The position numbers and the translations under genes were made by a program. Positions 25,480-34,698 of a DNA stretch of 64,000 bases are shown in pieces. Position 1 is the stretch's first letter. Every line of letters begins with the position of its first letter. The notes under the pieces are model-generated. The model saw only the letters and a program-made list of their open reading frames with translations, ran no database searches and had not been told where the DNA came from. The DNA comes from Dryocola sp032000125 (GTDB lineage: Bacteria > Pseudomonadota > Gammaproteobacteria > Enterobacterales > Enterobacteriaceae), in the NCBI GenBank assembly GCA_032000125.1, contig DAMALH010000001.1:141425-205424 (forward strand). The letters are read 5' to 3'.

Positions 25480-28400
25480 TTACTTACGGATCTGCGCGTG
25501 CATCTCCTGCACCGAGATGACTTTTTCAGTCGCATCGGCGTTTAGCGCCATGGCCGTTGCAAAGCCGCCGTTCAGCGTGGTGTCGTAATGCACCTTGTAC
25601 TGCAGCGCGCTACGGCGAATCAGCTTGGAGTCCTCAATCGCCTGACGGCCCGCGGTGGTATTGATGATGTAGGTGTATTCGCCATTCTTGATACGGTCCT
25701 GAATGTGCGGACGACCTTCATGCACCTTATTCACCAGGCGTGGGTTAATACCCGCTTCACCCAGCACGATAGCCGTACCGTGGGTCGCGTCCAGCTCGAA
25801 GCCCTGCTTCAGCAGCTTGGCGGCGAGATCCACCACGCGCTCTTTATCGCCTTCGCGTACGGAAAGCAGCGCGCGGCCCGGTTTGCGCATCGTGGACTGG
25901 CTGCCCAGCATTGCCTTCGAGAAGGCCTCTGCGAAGGTGCGGCCAACGCCCATCACCTCGCCGGTAGAGCGCATTTCTGGCCCTAACAGCGGGTCAACGC
26001 CCGGGAATTTGTTAAACGGCAGCACCACCTCTTTCACGGAGTAGTAAGGCGGGATGATTTCTTTTGTCACGCCCTGCTCAATCAGCGTTTTGCCAACCAT
26101 CACGCGCGCGGCGACCTTCGCCAGCGCCACGCCGGTTGCCTTGGAGACAAAAGGTACGGTACGCGCGGCACGCGGGTTCACTTCAATCAGGTAAACCTCA
26201 TTGTCTTTCACCGCAAACTGCACGTTCATCAGACCGCGCACCTGCAGTTCGAAAGCCAGTTTCTGCACCTGGTGGCGCATGACATCCTGAATTTCCTGGC
26301 TCAGGGTATAGGCAGGCAAAGAACACGCGGAGTCGCCGGAGTGCACGCCCGCCTGTTCGATATGCTCCATGATGCCGCCAATCAGCACGGTTTCGCCGTC
26401 GCAGATAGCATCCACGTCCACTTCCACCGCGTCGTCCAGGAAGCGGTCCAGCAGCACCGGGGCATCGTTAGACACGCTCACCGCGGTCTGGAAGTAGCGA
26501 CGCAGGTCCGCTTCGTCATAGACGATTTCCATCGCTCGACCGCCCAGCACGTAGGATGGACGAACCACCAGCGGATAGCCGATTTGCGCCGCTTTTTCTA
26601 CGGCCTGTTCGATTGCCGTTACGGTGGCGTTTGCAGGCTGTTTCAGCTTCAGGCGGTCAACCGCGTGCTGGAAACGTTCACGGTCTTCGGCGCGGTCAAT
26701 CGCGTCCGGGCTGGTGCCGATGATCGGCACGCCTGCGGCTTCCAGTTCACGGGCAAGCTTCAGCGGAGTCTGGCCGCCATACTGCACGATAACGCCTTTC
26801 GGCTTCTCAACGCGGACGATTTCCAGCACGTCTTCGAAGGTGACCGGCTCGAAGTACAGGCGGTCGGAAGTGTCGTAGTCGGTAGAAACGGTTTCCGGGT
26901 TGCAGTTAACCATAATGGTTTCATAACCATCTTCACGCAGCGCCAGAGAGGCGTGTACGCAGCAGTAGTCGAACTCAATGCCCTGGCCGATACGGTTAGG
27001 CCCGCCGCCCAGCACCATGATTTTGTCACGGTCGTTGTTCGGGTTGGCTTCGCATTCGTCTTCATACGTGGAGTACATGTACGCGGTGTCGGTGGAGAAT
27101 TCCGCCGCGCAGGTATCAACGCGCTTGTAAACCGGGTGCAGCTTGTACTGTTCACGCAGCTTGCGGATTTCAGATTCGCGCACGCCAGCCAGTTTTGCCA
27201 GCCGCGCATCGGCAAAGCCTTTACGCTTAAGCACGCGCAGGAAATCGTGGTCCAGGCCGGTGATACCCACCTCTTCCACTTTCTCTTCCAGACGCACCAG
27301 TTCTTCAATCTGCACCAGGAACCAGCGGTCGATGTTGGTCAGGTTGAATACGCCGTCGACGGACAGGCCCGCGCGGAAGGCGTCGGCCACGTACCAGATA
27401 CGCTCGGCGCCGGCGTCCTTTAGCTCGCGGCGGATTTTGGTCAGCGCTTCCGGGTCGTCCAGATTCACTTTCGGGTCCAGGCCGGTTGCGCCCACTTCCA
27501 GGCCGCGCAGCGCTTTTTGCAGGGATTCCTGCTGGGTGCGGCCAATCGCCATCACTTCGCCGACGGATTTCATCTGCGTAGTCAGACGGTCGTTGGCGCC
27601 GACGAACTTTTCGAAGTTAAAGCGAGGAATCTTGGTTACGACATAGTCGATGGACGGCTCGAACGAGGCAGGCGTTTTGCCGCCGGTAATGTCGTTCATC
27701 AGCTCATCGAGGGTATAACCCACCGCAAGCTTCGCGGCAACTTTAGCAATCGGGAAGCCGGTAGCTTTAGAAGCCAGCGCGGAAGAGCGGGACACGCGCG
27801 GGTTCATCTCGATAACAATCAGGCGGCCGGTCTTCGGGTTAACCGAGAACTGCACGTTAGAACCACCGGTTTCAACGCCGATTTCACGCAGTACCGCCAT
27901 CGAGGCGTTACGCATGATTTGATATTCTTTGTCGGTCAGCGTCTGGGCTGGCGCAACGGTGATGGAGTCGCCGGTGTGGATACCCATCGCATCGAAGTTT
28001 TCGATGGAGCAGACGATGATGCAGTTGTCGTTTTTATCACGCACCACTTCCATCTCGTACTCTTTCCAGCCGATGAGCGACTCGTCAATCAGCAGCTCTT
28101 TGGTTGGGGAAAGATCCAGACCGCGCTCGCAGATTTCTTCGAACTCTTCACGGTTGTAGGCGATGCCGCCGCCGGTGCCGCCCATGGTGAATGAGGGACG
28201 AATGATGCACGGATAGCCCACGTCGGCCGCTACGGCCAGCGCTTCTTCCATGGTATGCGCGATGCCAGAACGCGCGGTATCAAGGCCGATTTTCTTCATC
28301 GCCACGTCAAAACGGCGGCGGTCTTCCGCTTTATCAATCGCGTCGGCGGTAGCGCCAATCATGGTGACGCCAAATTCCTCCAGCACGCCCTGGCGTTCCA

Positions 28401-28704
28401 GCTCCAGCGCACAGTTCAGCGCCGTCTGGCCGCCCATGGTTGGCAGTACCGCATCCGGGCGCTCTTTTTCGATAATTTTGCGTACCACTTCCCAGTGAAT
28501 CGGCTCGATATAGGTGGCATCGGCCATTTCCGGGTCGGTCATGATGGTGGCCGGGTTGGAGTTCACGAGAATAACGCGGTAGCCCTCTTCGCGCAGCGCT
28601 TTACACGCCTGCGCGCCGGAGTAGTCAAACTCACACGCCTGGCCGATAACAATCGGGCCAGCGCCGAGGATCAGGATGCTTTTTATGTCTGTACGTTTTG
28701 GCAT
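25480..28704 (-). CDS. carB: Carbamoyl-phosphate synthase large subunit
   Basis: A 1074-residue protein with two homologous ATP-grasp halves (about 1-400 for carboxyphosphate and 550-935 for carbamate phosphorylation), an oligomerisation domain between them, and a C-terminal MGS-like allosteric domain (about 936-1074) that binds UMP, IMP and ornithine. GGQTALNCALEL and GGQTPLKLAREL mark the two biotin-carboxylase-like N-domains. With CarA it makes carbamoyl phosphate for arginine and pyrimidines. It is 18 bp downstream of carA. Confidence 0.98.
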   Translation of the reverse strand: MPKRTDIKSILILGAGPIVIGQACEFDYSGAQACKALREEGYRVILVNSNPATIMTDPEMADATYIEPIHWEVVRKIIEKERPDAVLPTMGGQTALNCALELERQGVLEEFGVTMIGATADAIDKAEDRRRFDVAMKKIGLDTARSGIAHTMEEALAVAADVGYPCIIRPSFTMGGTGGGIAYNREEFEEICERGLDLSPTKELLIDESLIGWKEYEMEVVRDKNDNCIIVCSIENFDAMGIHTGDSITVAPAQTLTDKEYQIMRNASMAVLREIGVETGGSNVQFSVNPKTGRLIVIEMNPRVSRSSALASKATGFPIAKVAAKLAVGYTLDELMNDITGGKTPASFEPSIDYVVTKIPRFNFEKFVGANDRLTTQMKSVGEVMAIGRTQQESLQKALRGLEVGATGLDPKVNLDDPEALTKIRRELKDAGAERIWYVADAFRAGLSVDGVFNLTNIDRWFLVQIEELVRLEEKVEEVGITGLDHDFLRVLKRKGFADARLAKLAGVRESEIRKLREQYKLHPVYKRVDTCAAEFSTDTAYMYSTYEDECEANPNNDRDKIMVLGGGPNRIGQGIEFDYCCVHASLALREDGYETIMVNCNPETVSTDYDTSDRLYFEPVTFEDVLEIVRVEKPKGVIVQYGGQTPLKLARELEAAGVPIIGTSPDAIDRAEDRERFQHAVDRLKLKQPANATVTAIEQAVEKAAQIGYPLVVRPSYVLGGRAMEIVYDEADLRRYFQTAVSVSNDAPVLLDRFLDDAVEVDVDAICDGETVLIGGIMEHIEQAGVHSGDSACSLPAYTLSQEIQDVMRHQVQKLAFELQVRGLMNVQFAVKDNEVYLIEVNPRAARTVPFVSKATGVALAKVAARVMVGKTLIEQGVTKEIIPPYYSVKEVVLPFNKFPGVDPLLGPEMRSTGEVMGVGRTFAEAFSKAMLGSQSTMRKPGRALLSVREGDKERVVDLAAKLLKQGFELDATHGTAIVLGEAGINPRLVNKVHEGRPHIQDRIKNGEYTYIINTTAGRQAIEDSKLIRRSALQYKVHYDTTLNGGFATAMALNADATEKVISVQEMHAQIRK

Positions 28705-28722
28705 TGTCTTCTCAGCTCCTGA

Positions 28723-29871
28723 TTATTTAGCGGTCTTACGGTATTGCTCGATAAGTTCGATGAAATGATCGAACAGCGGTGCGGCATCGTGCGGACCCGG
28801 GCTCGCCTCAGGGTGCCCCTGGAAGCTGAACGCTGGCTTATCGGTGCGATGAATGCCTTGCAGCGTGCCGTCGAACAGCGACCTGTGCGTCACGCGCAGG
28901 TTTGACGGCAGCGTGGCTTCCTCTACGGCAAAGCCGTGGTTCTGAGCGGTAATCATCACGCAGTCGCGGTCAATATCTTTAACCGGGTGGTTGCCGCCGT
29001 GGTGACCAAACTTCATCTTCACGGTTTTAGCGCCGCTTGCCAGGGCCAGCAGCTGGTGACCAAGGCAGATACCGAATACCGGCACATCGGTTTCCAGGAA
29101 GGATTGGATAGCGCTAATCGCGTAGTCACAAGGAGCCGGGTCGCCCGGGCCGTTGGACAGGAAGATGCCGTCGGGATTCATTTTCAGCACGTCTTGTGCG
29201 GAAGTCTGCGCGGGCACCACCGTCAGACGGCAGCCGCGGTCAACCAGCATGCGCAGAATATTGCGCTTCACGCCGTAGTCATAGGCCACCACGTGGAAGG
29301 GTAAATCTTCTTCTTTTGCCGCTTCCGGCAGCTCGCCTTCAAGCGTCCAGCTCCCCTGCTGCCAGGCGTAAGATTCTTTGGTAGTCACTTCTTTTGCCAG
29401 ATCCATACCGTTCAGGCCCGGGAAGGCTTTTGCTTTCTCAAGCGCCAGCGCGACATCAACGCTCTCGCCTGCGATGATGCAGCCGTTCTGAGCGCCTTTC
29501 TCGCGCAGCAGACGCGTCAGCTTACGGGTGTCGATATCGGCAATCGCCACGATGTTATGGCGCTTTAAATAAGAAGAGAGGTCCTCGGTATTGCGGTAGT
29601 TGCTGGCAATCAGCGGCAGATCGCGAATGATGAGGCCTTGAGCATGTACCTGGGAGGATTCTTCGTCGGCGGCGTTGGTGCCGACATTGCCGATATGGGG
29701 ATAAGTAAGGGTGACGATCTGGCGGGAGTAGGAAGGATCAGTGAGGATTTCTTGATAACCGGTCATAGAAGTGTTGAAAACAACTTCTCCCACTGCCTGC
29801 CCCGATGCCCCAATGGCCCGACCGTGGAATTGGGTTCCGTCTTCCAGAACCAATATTGCTGACTTAATCAA
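28723..29871 (-). CDS. carA: Carbamoyl-phosphate synthase small (glutaminase) subunit
   Basis: A 382-residue protein. Its class I glutamine amidotransferase domain (about 190-380) has the nucleophile cysteine in FGICLGHQLL (near 269) and the His-Glu pair in FQGHPEASPGP (near 353-355). It supplies ammonia to CarB. The start is a TTG at 29871 after GAGG; this gives the family N-terminus (M)IKSAILVLEDGTQFHG and exactly the E. coli length, and E. coli carA also uses UUG. The longer ATG frame adds 8 unmatched residues. Confidence 0.96.
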   Translation of the reverse strand: MIKSAILVLEDGTQFHGRAIGASGQAVGEVVFNTSMTGYQEILTDPSYSRQIVTLTYPHIGNVGTNAADEESSQVHAQGLIIRDLPLIASNYRNTEDLSSYLKRHNIVAIADIDTRKLTRLLREKGAQNGCIIAGESVDVALALEKAKAFPGLNGMDLAKEVTTKESYAWQQGSWTLEGELPEAAKEEDLPFHVVAYDYGVKRNILRMLVDRGCRLTVVPAQTSAQDVLKMNPDGIFLSNGPGDPAPCDYAISAIQSFLETDVPVFGICLGHQLLALASGAKTVKMKFGHHGGNHPVKDIDRDCVMITAQNHGFAVEEATLPSNLRVTHRSLFDGTLQGIHRTDKPAFSFQGHPEASPGPHDAAPLFDHFIELIEQYRKTAK

Positions 29872-29889
29872 AACGTCCTCCAGGGGAAT

Positions 29890-29922
29890 AAACATTCAAT
29901 TTATTCGCATATTAATTCAAAA
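29890..29922 (-). promoter_or_regulatory. Tandem ARG boxes at the carAB proximal promoter
   Basis: On the minus strand TTTGAATTAATATGCGAATA and GCGAATAAATTGAATGTT are two adjacent matches to the ArgR consensus (TGAAT-W4-ATTCA type), immediately before the carA start, as at E. coli carP2. ArgR with arginine is expected to repress P2. The rest of the 459-bp carA-dapB gap (29923-30250) is AT-rich and should hold the pyrimidine-regulated P1; I could not place its boxes with confidence. Confidence 0.75.
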
Positions 29923-30250
29923 CCAACGTCTGAATCAAATGCAAAACAGCCTGTCATTCGGATTTTTGACAAACGGCGGCATTCTAAGGACAGGATGAGT
30001 AAAAGTCTACCTTCCACCGCACTTTTTATCGTTATTTTGCCGCTCTGGTTAAAAATATCGTTACTGGCAGGCAAAATGCACAGCTAACTCAGGCAAAGTA
30101 AACGATTGCTAAGCGGTAAGAATAGAAATTTAGCATTGTGCCTCGGTAAAAGTGGACCGAATGGTCAAAATTAACGTCGCCGCAACACAAAAAGAAGGGT
30201 TAACTGTGATTTATAGAGATTTGAATTATAAAAGACAAGCAAGCTTTAAA

Positions 30251-30280
30251 ATAAAAAAGGACAATAAATTATTGTCCTTT
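30251..30280 (-). terminator. dapB terminator
   Basis: AAAGGACAAT / ATTGTCCTTT stem of 10 bp with a 5-nt AT loop. On the minus strand it is followed by TTTTATTTT. It lies 51 bp downstream of dapB. Confidence 0.85.
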
Positions 30281-30330
30281 CAATCAAAAAGTTATGATTG
30301 CAATAACCACATCACGATGGGTAATAACGC

Positions 30331-31152
30331 TTACAAATTGTTGAGATCCAGCACATCCCGCATATCAAAAAGACCATTCCCCTTGCTTTTTAGCCATAAA
30401 GCCGAGCGAACCGCTCCATTTGCGAAAGTCATACGGCTTGAAGCCTTGTGGGTGATTTCAATGCGCTCGCCGATATCCGCAAACATCGCGGTATGTTCAC
30501 CCACGATGTCCCCGGCTCGCACGGTCGCAAAGCCAATGGTGCCGGGCACACGCTCGCCGGTATAACCTTCGCGGGAATAGACGGCGCATTCTTTTAAATC
30601 TTTGTCCATTGCCTGCGCAATGGCTTCGCCCATCGCCAGAGCGGTGCCTGAAGGGGCATCCACTTTGTGGCGGTGATGGGCTTCGATAATTTCGATATCG
30701 GTGTAGTCGCCCATGACTTTGGCCGCTTTCTCCAGCAGCTTAAGCATAACGTTCACACCCACGCTGAAGTTCGCCGCAAAAACAATCGGGATGGTCGCCG
30801 AAGCGTCAACGATGGCCTGCTTGCCTGCATCGTCAAAGCCCGTGGTGCCGATGACCATGCCTTTACCGTGCTGGCGACAGAAAGCGAGATGGCTCAGCGT
30901 GCCTTCCGGACGAGTGAAATCGATAAACACGTCAAAATCGTTGACCACGTTATCCAGGCTATCGCTGACGGTAACGCCCGTTTTGGCGACGCCGGCCAGT
31001 TCACCCGCATCGCTGCCGACTAAAGACGAACCGGAGCGCTCAAGCGCCGCACCAAGCTGCACGCCGTCTAGCTGTAAAGCGGCCTGAATAAGTTGTCGTC
31101 CCATACGACCACCCGCGCCCGCAATCGCGACCCGGATCTGTGCTTCACTCAT
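30331..31152 (-). CDS. dapB: 4-hydroxy-tetrahydrodipicolinate reductase
   Basis: A 273-residue enzyme of lysine and diaminopimelate synthesis. The dinucleotide-binding loop is IAGAGGRMGRQL (near 8-20) and the catalytic/substrate motif is EAHHRHKVDAPSGTA (near 156-170). The ATG at 31152 gives the E. coli length; a GTG 6 bp upstream is the alternative. It stands alone between the carA leader and the sugar island. Confidence 0.96.
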   Translation of the reverse strand: MSEAQIRVAIAGAGGRMGRQLIQAALQLDGVQLGAALERSGSSLVGSDAGELAGVAKTGVTVSDSLDNVVNDFDVFIDFTRPEGTLSHLAFCRQHGKGMVIGTTGFDDAGKQAIVDASATIPIVFAANFSVGVNVMLKLLEKAAKVMGDYTDIEIIEAHHRHKVDAPSGTALAMGEAIAQAMDKDLKECAVYSREGYTGERVPGTIGFATVRAGDIVGEHTAMFADIGERIEITHKASSRMTFANGAVRSALWLKSKGNGLFDMRDVLDLNNL

Positions 31153-31302
31153 ATTCACTCTCTTTATTAAACTGCTTACAAAACGTTTTCAGGTTAACCA
31201 GCCCCGTGTAAGGCCGCCAGCCGAAAACACCGATAATTAGAAATTTATGTCAAACCGCCGCTGTTATCAGTAAAAGCCGTTATTTCCACAATAAAAACAT
31301 GG

Positions 31303-32310
31303 CTAAATGAAACCACAGGACTCACGCACTACAAGCGTTGGCGGCAGGATAATACGCTTTGGCGGCTCGTCATTACCCTGAATTCGACTGAATAACAGCT
31401 CTCCTGCTTTGCGGCCAATCTCTTTGGCCGCGACCGAAACCGTGGTCAGCGCGGGCTGTACCAGGGCCGCCTCAGTAACATCGTCAAAGCCTACCAGCGC
31501 AAAATCTTTCCCCGGCGCGCGCCCCATTTTGCGTAAGGTCTGCATAACGCCAAGCGCCACAATATCCTGATAGCAGACTGCGGCGGTAATTTCCGGAAAG
31601 CGATGGAGCAACGCCTCGGCTACCCTTGCGCCGTCGCTCTGGCTAGCCGCCGAGGAGACAACCCACTCGCTATTTGGCTGAAGGCGATTTTCCAGCAGCT
31701 TGCTGCTGTAGCCGCCGATACGCTGTGCCCGGGTAATGGAATTCTCGCTGCCGCCGATAAAAGCGATATGACGGTGCCCCAGGCGCAGCAGGTGCTGGGT
31801 GGCAAGCTGCGTGCCAAGAAAATTATCCGTACCGACAAAATCAAAATCTACGTCATCCAGCGGCCGCACCACCATTATCGCCGGGATATTGCGACGCTTG
31901 AGCGTTTCAAAAAACAGCGGAGGCGTTTCACGCGCGGCGCACAGCACCATGCCGCAGGCGTTATTGCGCATCAGGGAATCCACAAACTTCTGCTGCCGCT
32001 CCCCTGATTCCTCGCTGTTTGCCAGAAACAGCAGCAGATCGTGGCGCTCCATCTCCTGGCTTAGCCCCGCCGTCATCTCGCCATAAAACGGGTTGGTTAT
32101 ATCATGCAGCAGCAATCCAACCTGGTTACTGGTGCGGTTGCGAAGGTTAGCCGCGGTCTGGTTATAGACATATCCCAGTTCATCAAGCGCCTGCAATACC
32201 CGGTTACGCGTGGCGTCGGAAATGCGGCCACGGTTGCGCAACACCATTGAGACGGTAGCCGTTGAGACGGAGGCGCGCTTTGCAACCTGGGCAAGAGTAA
32301 CGGTGCTCAT
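31303..32310 (-). CDS. LacI/GalR-family repressor of the adjacent sugar PTS locus (MalI-like)
   Basis: A 335-residue regulator. Helix-turn-helix VTLAQVAKRASVSTATVSMV (4-23) and hinge helix LGYVYNQTAANLRNR are followed by a periplasmic-binding-protein-like effector domain (about 60-335) with GLLLHDITNPFYGEMTAGL and VGFDDVTEAALVQP. The overall pattern resembles E. coli MalI. It is divergent from the PTS operon. Two 16-bp palindromes lie in the shared intergenic region and a third in the promoter of the cupin isomerase gene; these are the natural operator candidates. The effector is unknown, perhaps the sugar phosphate made by the PTS. Confidence 0.9.
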   Translation of the reverse strand: MSTVTLAQVAKRASVSTATVSMVLRNRGRISDATRNRVLQALDELGYVYNQTAANLRNRTSNQVGLLLHDITNPFYGEMTAGLSQEMERHDLLLFLANSEESGERQQKFVDSLMRNNACGMVLCAARETPPLFFETLKRRNIPAIMVVRPLDDVDFDFVGTDNFLGTQLATQHLLRLGHRHIAFIGGSENSITRAQRIGGYSSKLLENRLQPNSEWVVSSAASQSDGARVAEALLHRFPEITAAVCYQDIVALGVMQTLRKMGRAPGKDFALVGFDDVTEAALVQPALTTVSVAAKEIGRKAGELLFSRIQGNDEPPKRIILPPTLVVRESCGFI

Positions 32311-32342
32311 TTTCCTTTCCTCGAATCAAACCAATGCAAAGA

Positions 32343-32358
32343 GATTAATCGAATAACC
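32343..32358. promoter_or_regulatory. LacI-type operator 1 (regulator-proximal)
   Basis: GATTAATCGAATAACC is the reverse complement of the operator at 32465 except for one base. It lies 33 bp upstream of the regulator start, placed for autoregulation and for looping to operator 2, about 122 bp away. Confidence 0.72.
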
Positions 32359-32377
32359 AAAAAATTGCATTTTCACT

Positions 32378-32393
32378 TGTGAAAGCCGTCACA
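32378..32393. promoter_or_regulatory. CRP site in the regulator-PTS intergenic region
   Basis: TGTGAAAGCCGTCACA is a perfect TGTGA-N6-TCACA core. It lies between the two operators; its centre is about 84 bp upstream of the start expected from a CATAAT -10 at 32458-32463, a helical phase at which CRP can activate. It indicates catabolite control of the PTS operon. Confidence 0.8.
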
Positions 32394-32464
32394 GATAACG
32401 GCATTTCCGCGCCTCCTTTGCCAAAAGTGGCGGGTTAATCGCGTTTACCACGCTGTTCATAATC

Positions 32465-32480
32465 GGTTAATCGATTAATC
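32465..32480. promoter_or_regulatory. LacI-type operator 2 (PTS operon start region)
   Basis: GGTTAATCGATTAATC contains the perfect palindrome TTAATCGATTAA. It lies 29 bp before the start of the first operon gene, and just downstream of a CATAAT -10 candidate, where binding would block initiation or early elongation. A degenerate relative, GGTTAATCGCGTTTACC, lies at 32433-32449. Confidence 0.8.
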
Positions 32481-32508
32481 TTTGGCTATCGACCTCAGGG
32501 AGCCTTTT

Positions 32509-34257
32509 ATGAAACACGCCTCATACGATAAATATCCCGAAGTACGCATTGCGGGATTCCATAACCAGGCCTGGCAAGGCTGGAAAGACATCGCACAAGC
32601 CGTGCAAAACCGTTTGCGCCATCACGGTAAAACCGTGCTGGTAATAGATTGTTATCCCGGCGTGCGCCATGAAGAACTGCACGAGCATCTGATAGCGCCT
32701 CTCAGCCCTGCGCTGCTTATCAACGCCGAAACCGCGCGCCTTAGCGAACAGCATCTGCATGATTTACTGGCGCAGAATCTGACGGATGACCGCGTGTTCG
32801 GCGTCCTCTCCTGCCATCAGCTTAATGAATTTTTCTGCCCCGACAAACTCGCCCAGGCAAAGCGTGAAGTCGACAGCATCACGGAAGGACTGACGGTGAT
32901 TTACGGTCCTGGCGCAGCGCTTGTTCATGAGGGCGATATCCTCATTTACGCCGATCTGGCACGCTGGGAAATTCAGCAGCGCTTGCGCACAGGAGAGCTG
33001 GGCAACTGGGGAGCTAACAACGAAAGCGAAGATATCCTGCGCCGCTATAAGCGCTCTTTTTTCATTGAGTGGCGCGTGTTTGACCGCCATAAAACGCCGC
33101 TGCTTAAACGTGCCGATTTCCTGCTTGATACCAATACGGCGAACGCCCCGGCAATGGTTAGCGGGGAAGCGTTGCGCCACGCCTTACAAAAAACCGCGCA
33201 GCGGCCGTTTCGCGTGGTGCCGTTCTTCGACCCGGGCGTCTGGGGCGGGCAGTGGATGAAAGACAAGTTTGATCTCGATCCCTCTAAGCCAAACTACGCA
33301 TGGTGTTTTGACTGTGTGCCCGAGGAGAACAGCCTGTTACTGCGTTTTGGCGACGTGCGGATCGAGATCCCCTCTCAGGATCTGGTATTGCTCTACCCTC
33401 GCCCGCTGCTGGGCGAAAAAGTCCACGCCCGCTTTGGCGCGGAATTTCCGATCCGTTTTGATTTTCTCGATACCGTCGGCGGGCAGAATCTTAGCTTCCA
33501 GGTCCATCCGCTTACCGAATATATTCAGCAGCACTTTGGCATGCACTACACCCAGGACGAAAGTTATTACCTGCTGGAGGCCGAGCCGGGTGCGGAAGTT
33601 TATCTGGGGACCAAAACGGGTATCCATCCACAGGAAATGCTCGACGATCTGGCCTGCGCCCAGCGCGGAGAAAAAACCTTTGATGATGAAAAATTCGTTA
33701 ACCGTTTCCCGGCCCGCAGGCACGATCATTTCCTGATCCCGGCAGGCACGGTGCACTGTTCGGGCGCAGGCGCAATGGTGCTGGAAATCAGCGCCACGCC
33801 CTACATTTTCACCTTCAAACTGTGGGACTGGGGGCGCCTGGGGCTGGATGGCCTGCCGCGTCCGGTACATCTGGAACACGGTGCGGAGGTTATCGACTGG
33901 CAGCGTGATACCCAATGGGTAACGGAGCATCTGGTCAACCATTTTGAGCCGATCGCCGAGGGCGACGGCTGGCGGGAAGAACGCACCGGCCTGCACGAGC
34001 GCGAGTTTATCGAAACCCGCCGCCACTGGTTCAGCAAACCGGTTCTGCACCATACGCACGGCGGCGTAAACGTGCTTAACCTGGTGGAAGGCTGCGAAGC
34101 GCTGGTAGACAGCCCGGACAACGCCTTCGAGCCTTTTGTCGTGCACTACGCCGAAACCTTTATCGTTCCGGCGGCGGTGGGCGAATACCGAATTTCACCT
34201 CATGGCGCAAGCGTCGGACAGCAGCTCGCCACTATGAAAGCCTGGGTAAGGGGATAA
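32509..34257 (+). CDS. Type I phosphomannose-isomerase-like protein with N-terminal degenerate kinase-like domain
   Basis: A 582-residue protein. The C-terminal half (about 225-582) is a type I mannose-6-phosphate-isomerase-like cupin with zinc-ligand candidates Q331 and H333 (FQVHP), E351 (DESYYLL) and H416 (PAGTVHCSGAG). The first ~220 residues lack any such motif; VRIAGFHNQAWQGWKDIAQA then GKTVLVIDCYPG has the strand-loop-helix-strand spacing of uridine-kinase-like enzymes, but no GxxxxGK[ST]. E. coli ManA is about 391 aa without this extension. The ATG at 32509 follows AGGGAG. First gene of the PTS operon, so it probably isomerises the incoming sugar phosphate; the substrate is unproven. 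Confidence 0.78.
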   Translation: MKHASYDKYPEVRIAGFHNQAWQGWKDIAQAVQNRLRHHGKTVLVIDCYPGVRHEELHEHLIAPLSPALLINAETARLSEQHLHDLLAQNLTDDRVFGVLSCHQLNEFFCPDKLAQAKREVDSITEGLTVIYGPGAALVHEGDILIYADLARWEIQQRLRTGELGNWGANNESEDILRRYKRSFFIEWRVFDRHKTPLLKRADFLLDTNTANAPAMVSGEALRHALQKTAQRPFRVVPFFDPGVWGGQWMKDKFDLDPSKPNYAWCFDCVPEENSLLLRFGDVRIEIPSQDLVLLYPRPLLGEKVHARFGAEFPIRFDFLDTVGGQNLSFQVHPLTEYIQQHFGMHYTQDESYYLLEAEPGAEVYLGTKTGIHPQEMLDDLACAQRGEKTFDDEKFVNRFPARRHDHFLIPAGTVHCSGAGAMVLEISATPYIFTFKLWDWGRLGLDGLPRPVHLEHGAEVIDWQRDTQWVTEHLVNHFEPIAEGDGWREERTGLHEREFIETRRHWFSKPVLHHTHGGVNVLNLVEGCEALVDSPDNAFEPFVVHYAETFIVPAAVGEYRISPHGASVGQQLATMKAWVRG

Positions 34258-34260
34258 ACC

Positions 34261-34689
34261 ATGATCAATGTCATTCTTGCTACGCACGGCCCGCTGGCGG
34301 AAGGTATGCTCGCCAGCGCCCGTATGGTGTATGGCGAACTGCCGCACGTCTTTCCGGTCATGCTGAGCGAGACGAAAGGAATTAACAGTTTTCGGGATGA
34401 GTTCGCAGCGGTGCTTCACCAGGCCAGCAAAAAGGCCGACGGCGTGCTGGTGCTGTGCGATCTGCAAAGCGGTACGCCCTGGAACGTAGCCTGCCACCAC
34501 GCCTTCAATCCTGATACCACGCCGCCGGTGGCGGTGCTTGGCGGCGTTAATTTTCCGATGCTGCTGTTAAGCGACGATATAAAAGCGCTACAGGACGTCA
34601 GGCAAGCCGCTGCAGAACTACTCGAACAGGCTAAAGACGCGGTGGTGCAGGCCCGGCTGGTTGAAACAACACAATCCGATGATTTTTAA
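34261..34689 (+). CDS. Mannose-family PTS enzyme IIA
   Basis: A 142-residue IIA of the mannose/fructose/sorbose PTS family (ManX N-terminal domain fold). The phosphorylated histidine is H9 in ILATHGPLAEGM; VLVLCDLQSGTPWNVACHH is the conserved second motif. It takes phosphate from HPr and passes it to IIB. Unlike E. coli ManX, IIA and IIB are separate genes. It begins 3 bp after the isomerase-like gene. Confidence 0.92.
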   Translation: MINVILATHGPLAEGMLASARMVYGELPHVFPVMLSETKGINSFRDEFAAVLHQASKKADGVLVLCDLQSGTPWNVACHHAFNPDTTPPVAVLGGVNFPMLLLSDDIKALQDVRQAAAELLEQAKDAVVQARLVETTQSDDF

Positions 34690-34698
34690 GGGGGAACG

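Noticed and set aside
26272..27423. A 383-codon open frame on the plus strand inside carB
   Set aside because: It is fully antisense to the well-conserved carB coding sequence, its translation has no recognisable domain, and such frames are common opposite GC-rich genes.
32433..32449. GGTTAATCGCGTTTACC as a fourth operator of the sugar regulon
   Set aside because: The half-sites are present but spaced one base wider than in the three clear copies and with mismatches; kept only as a remark.
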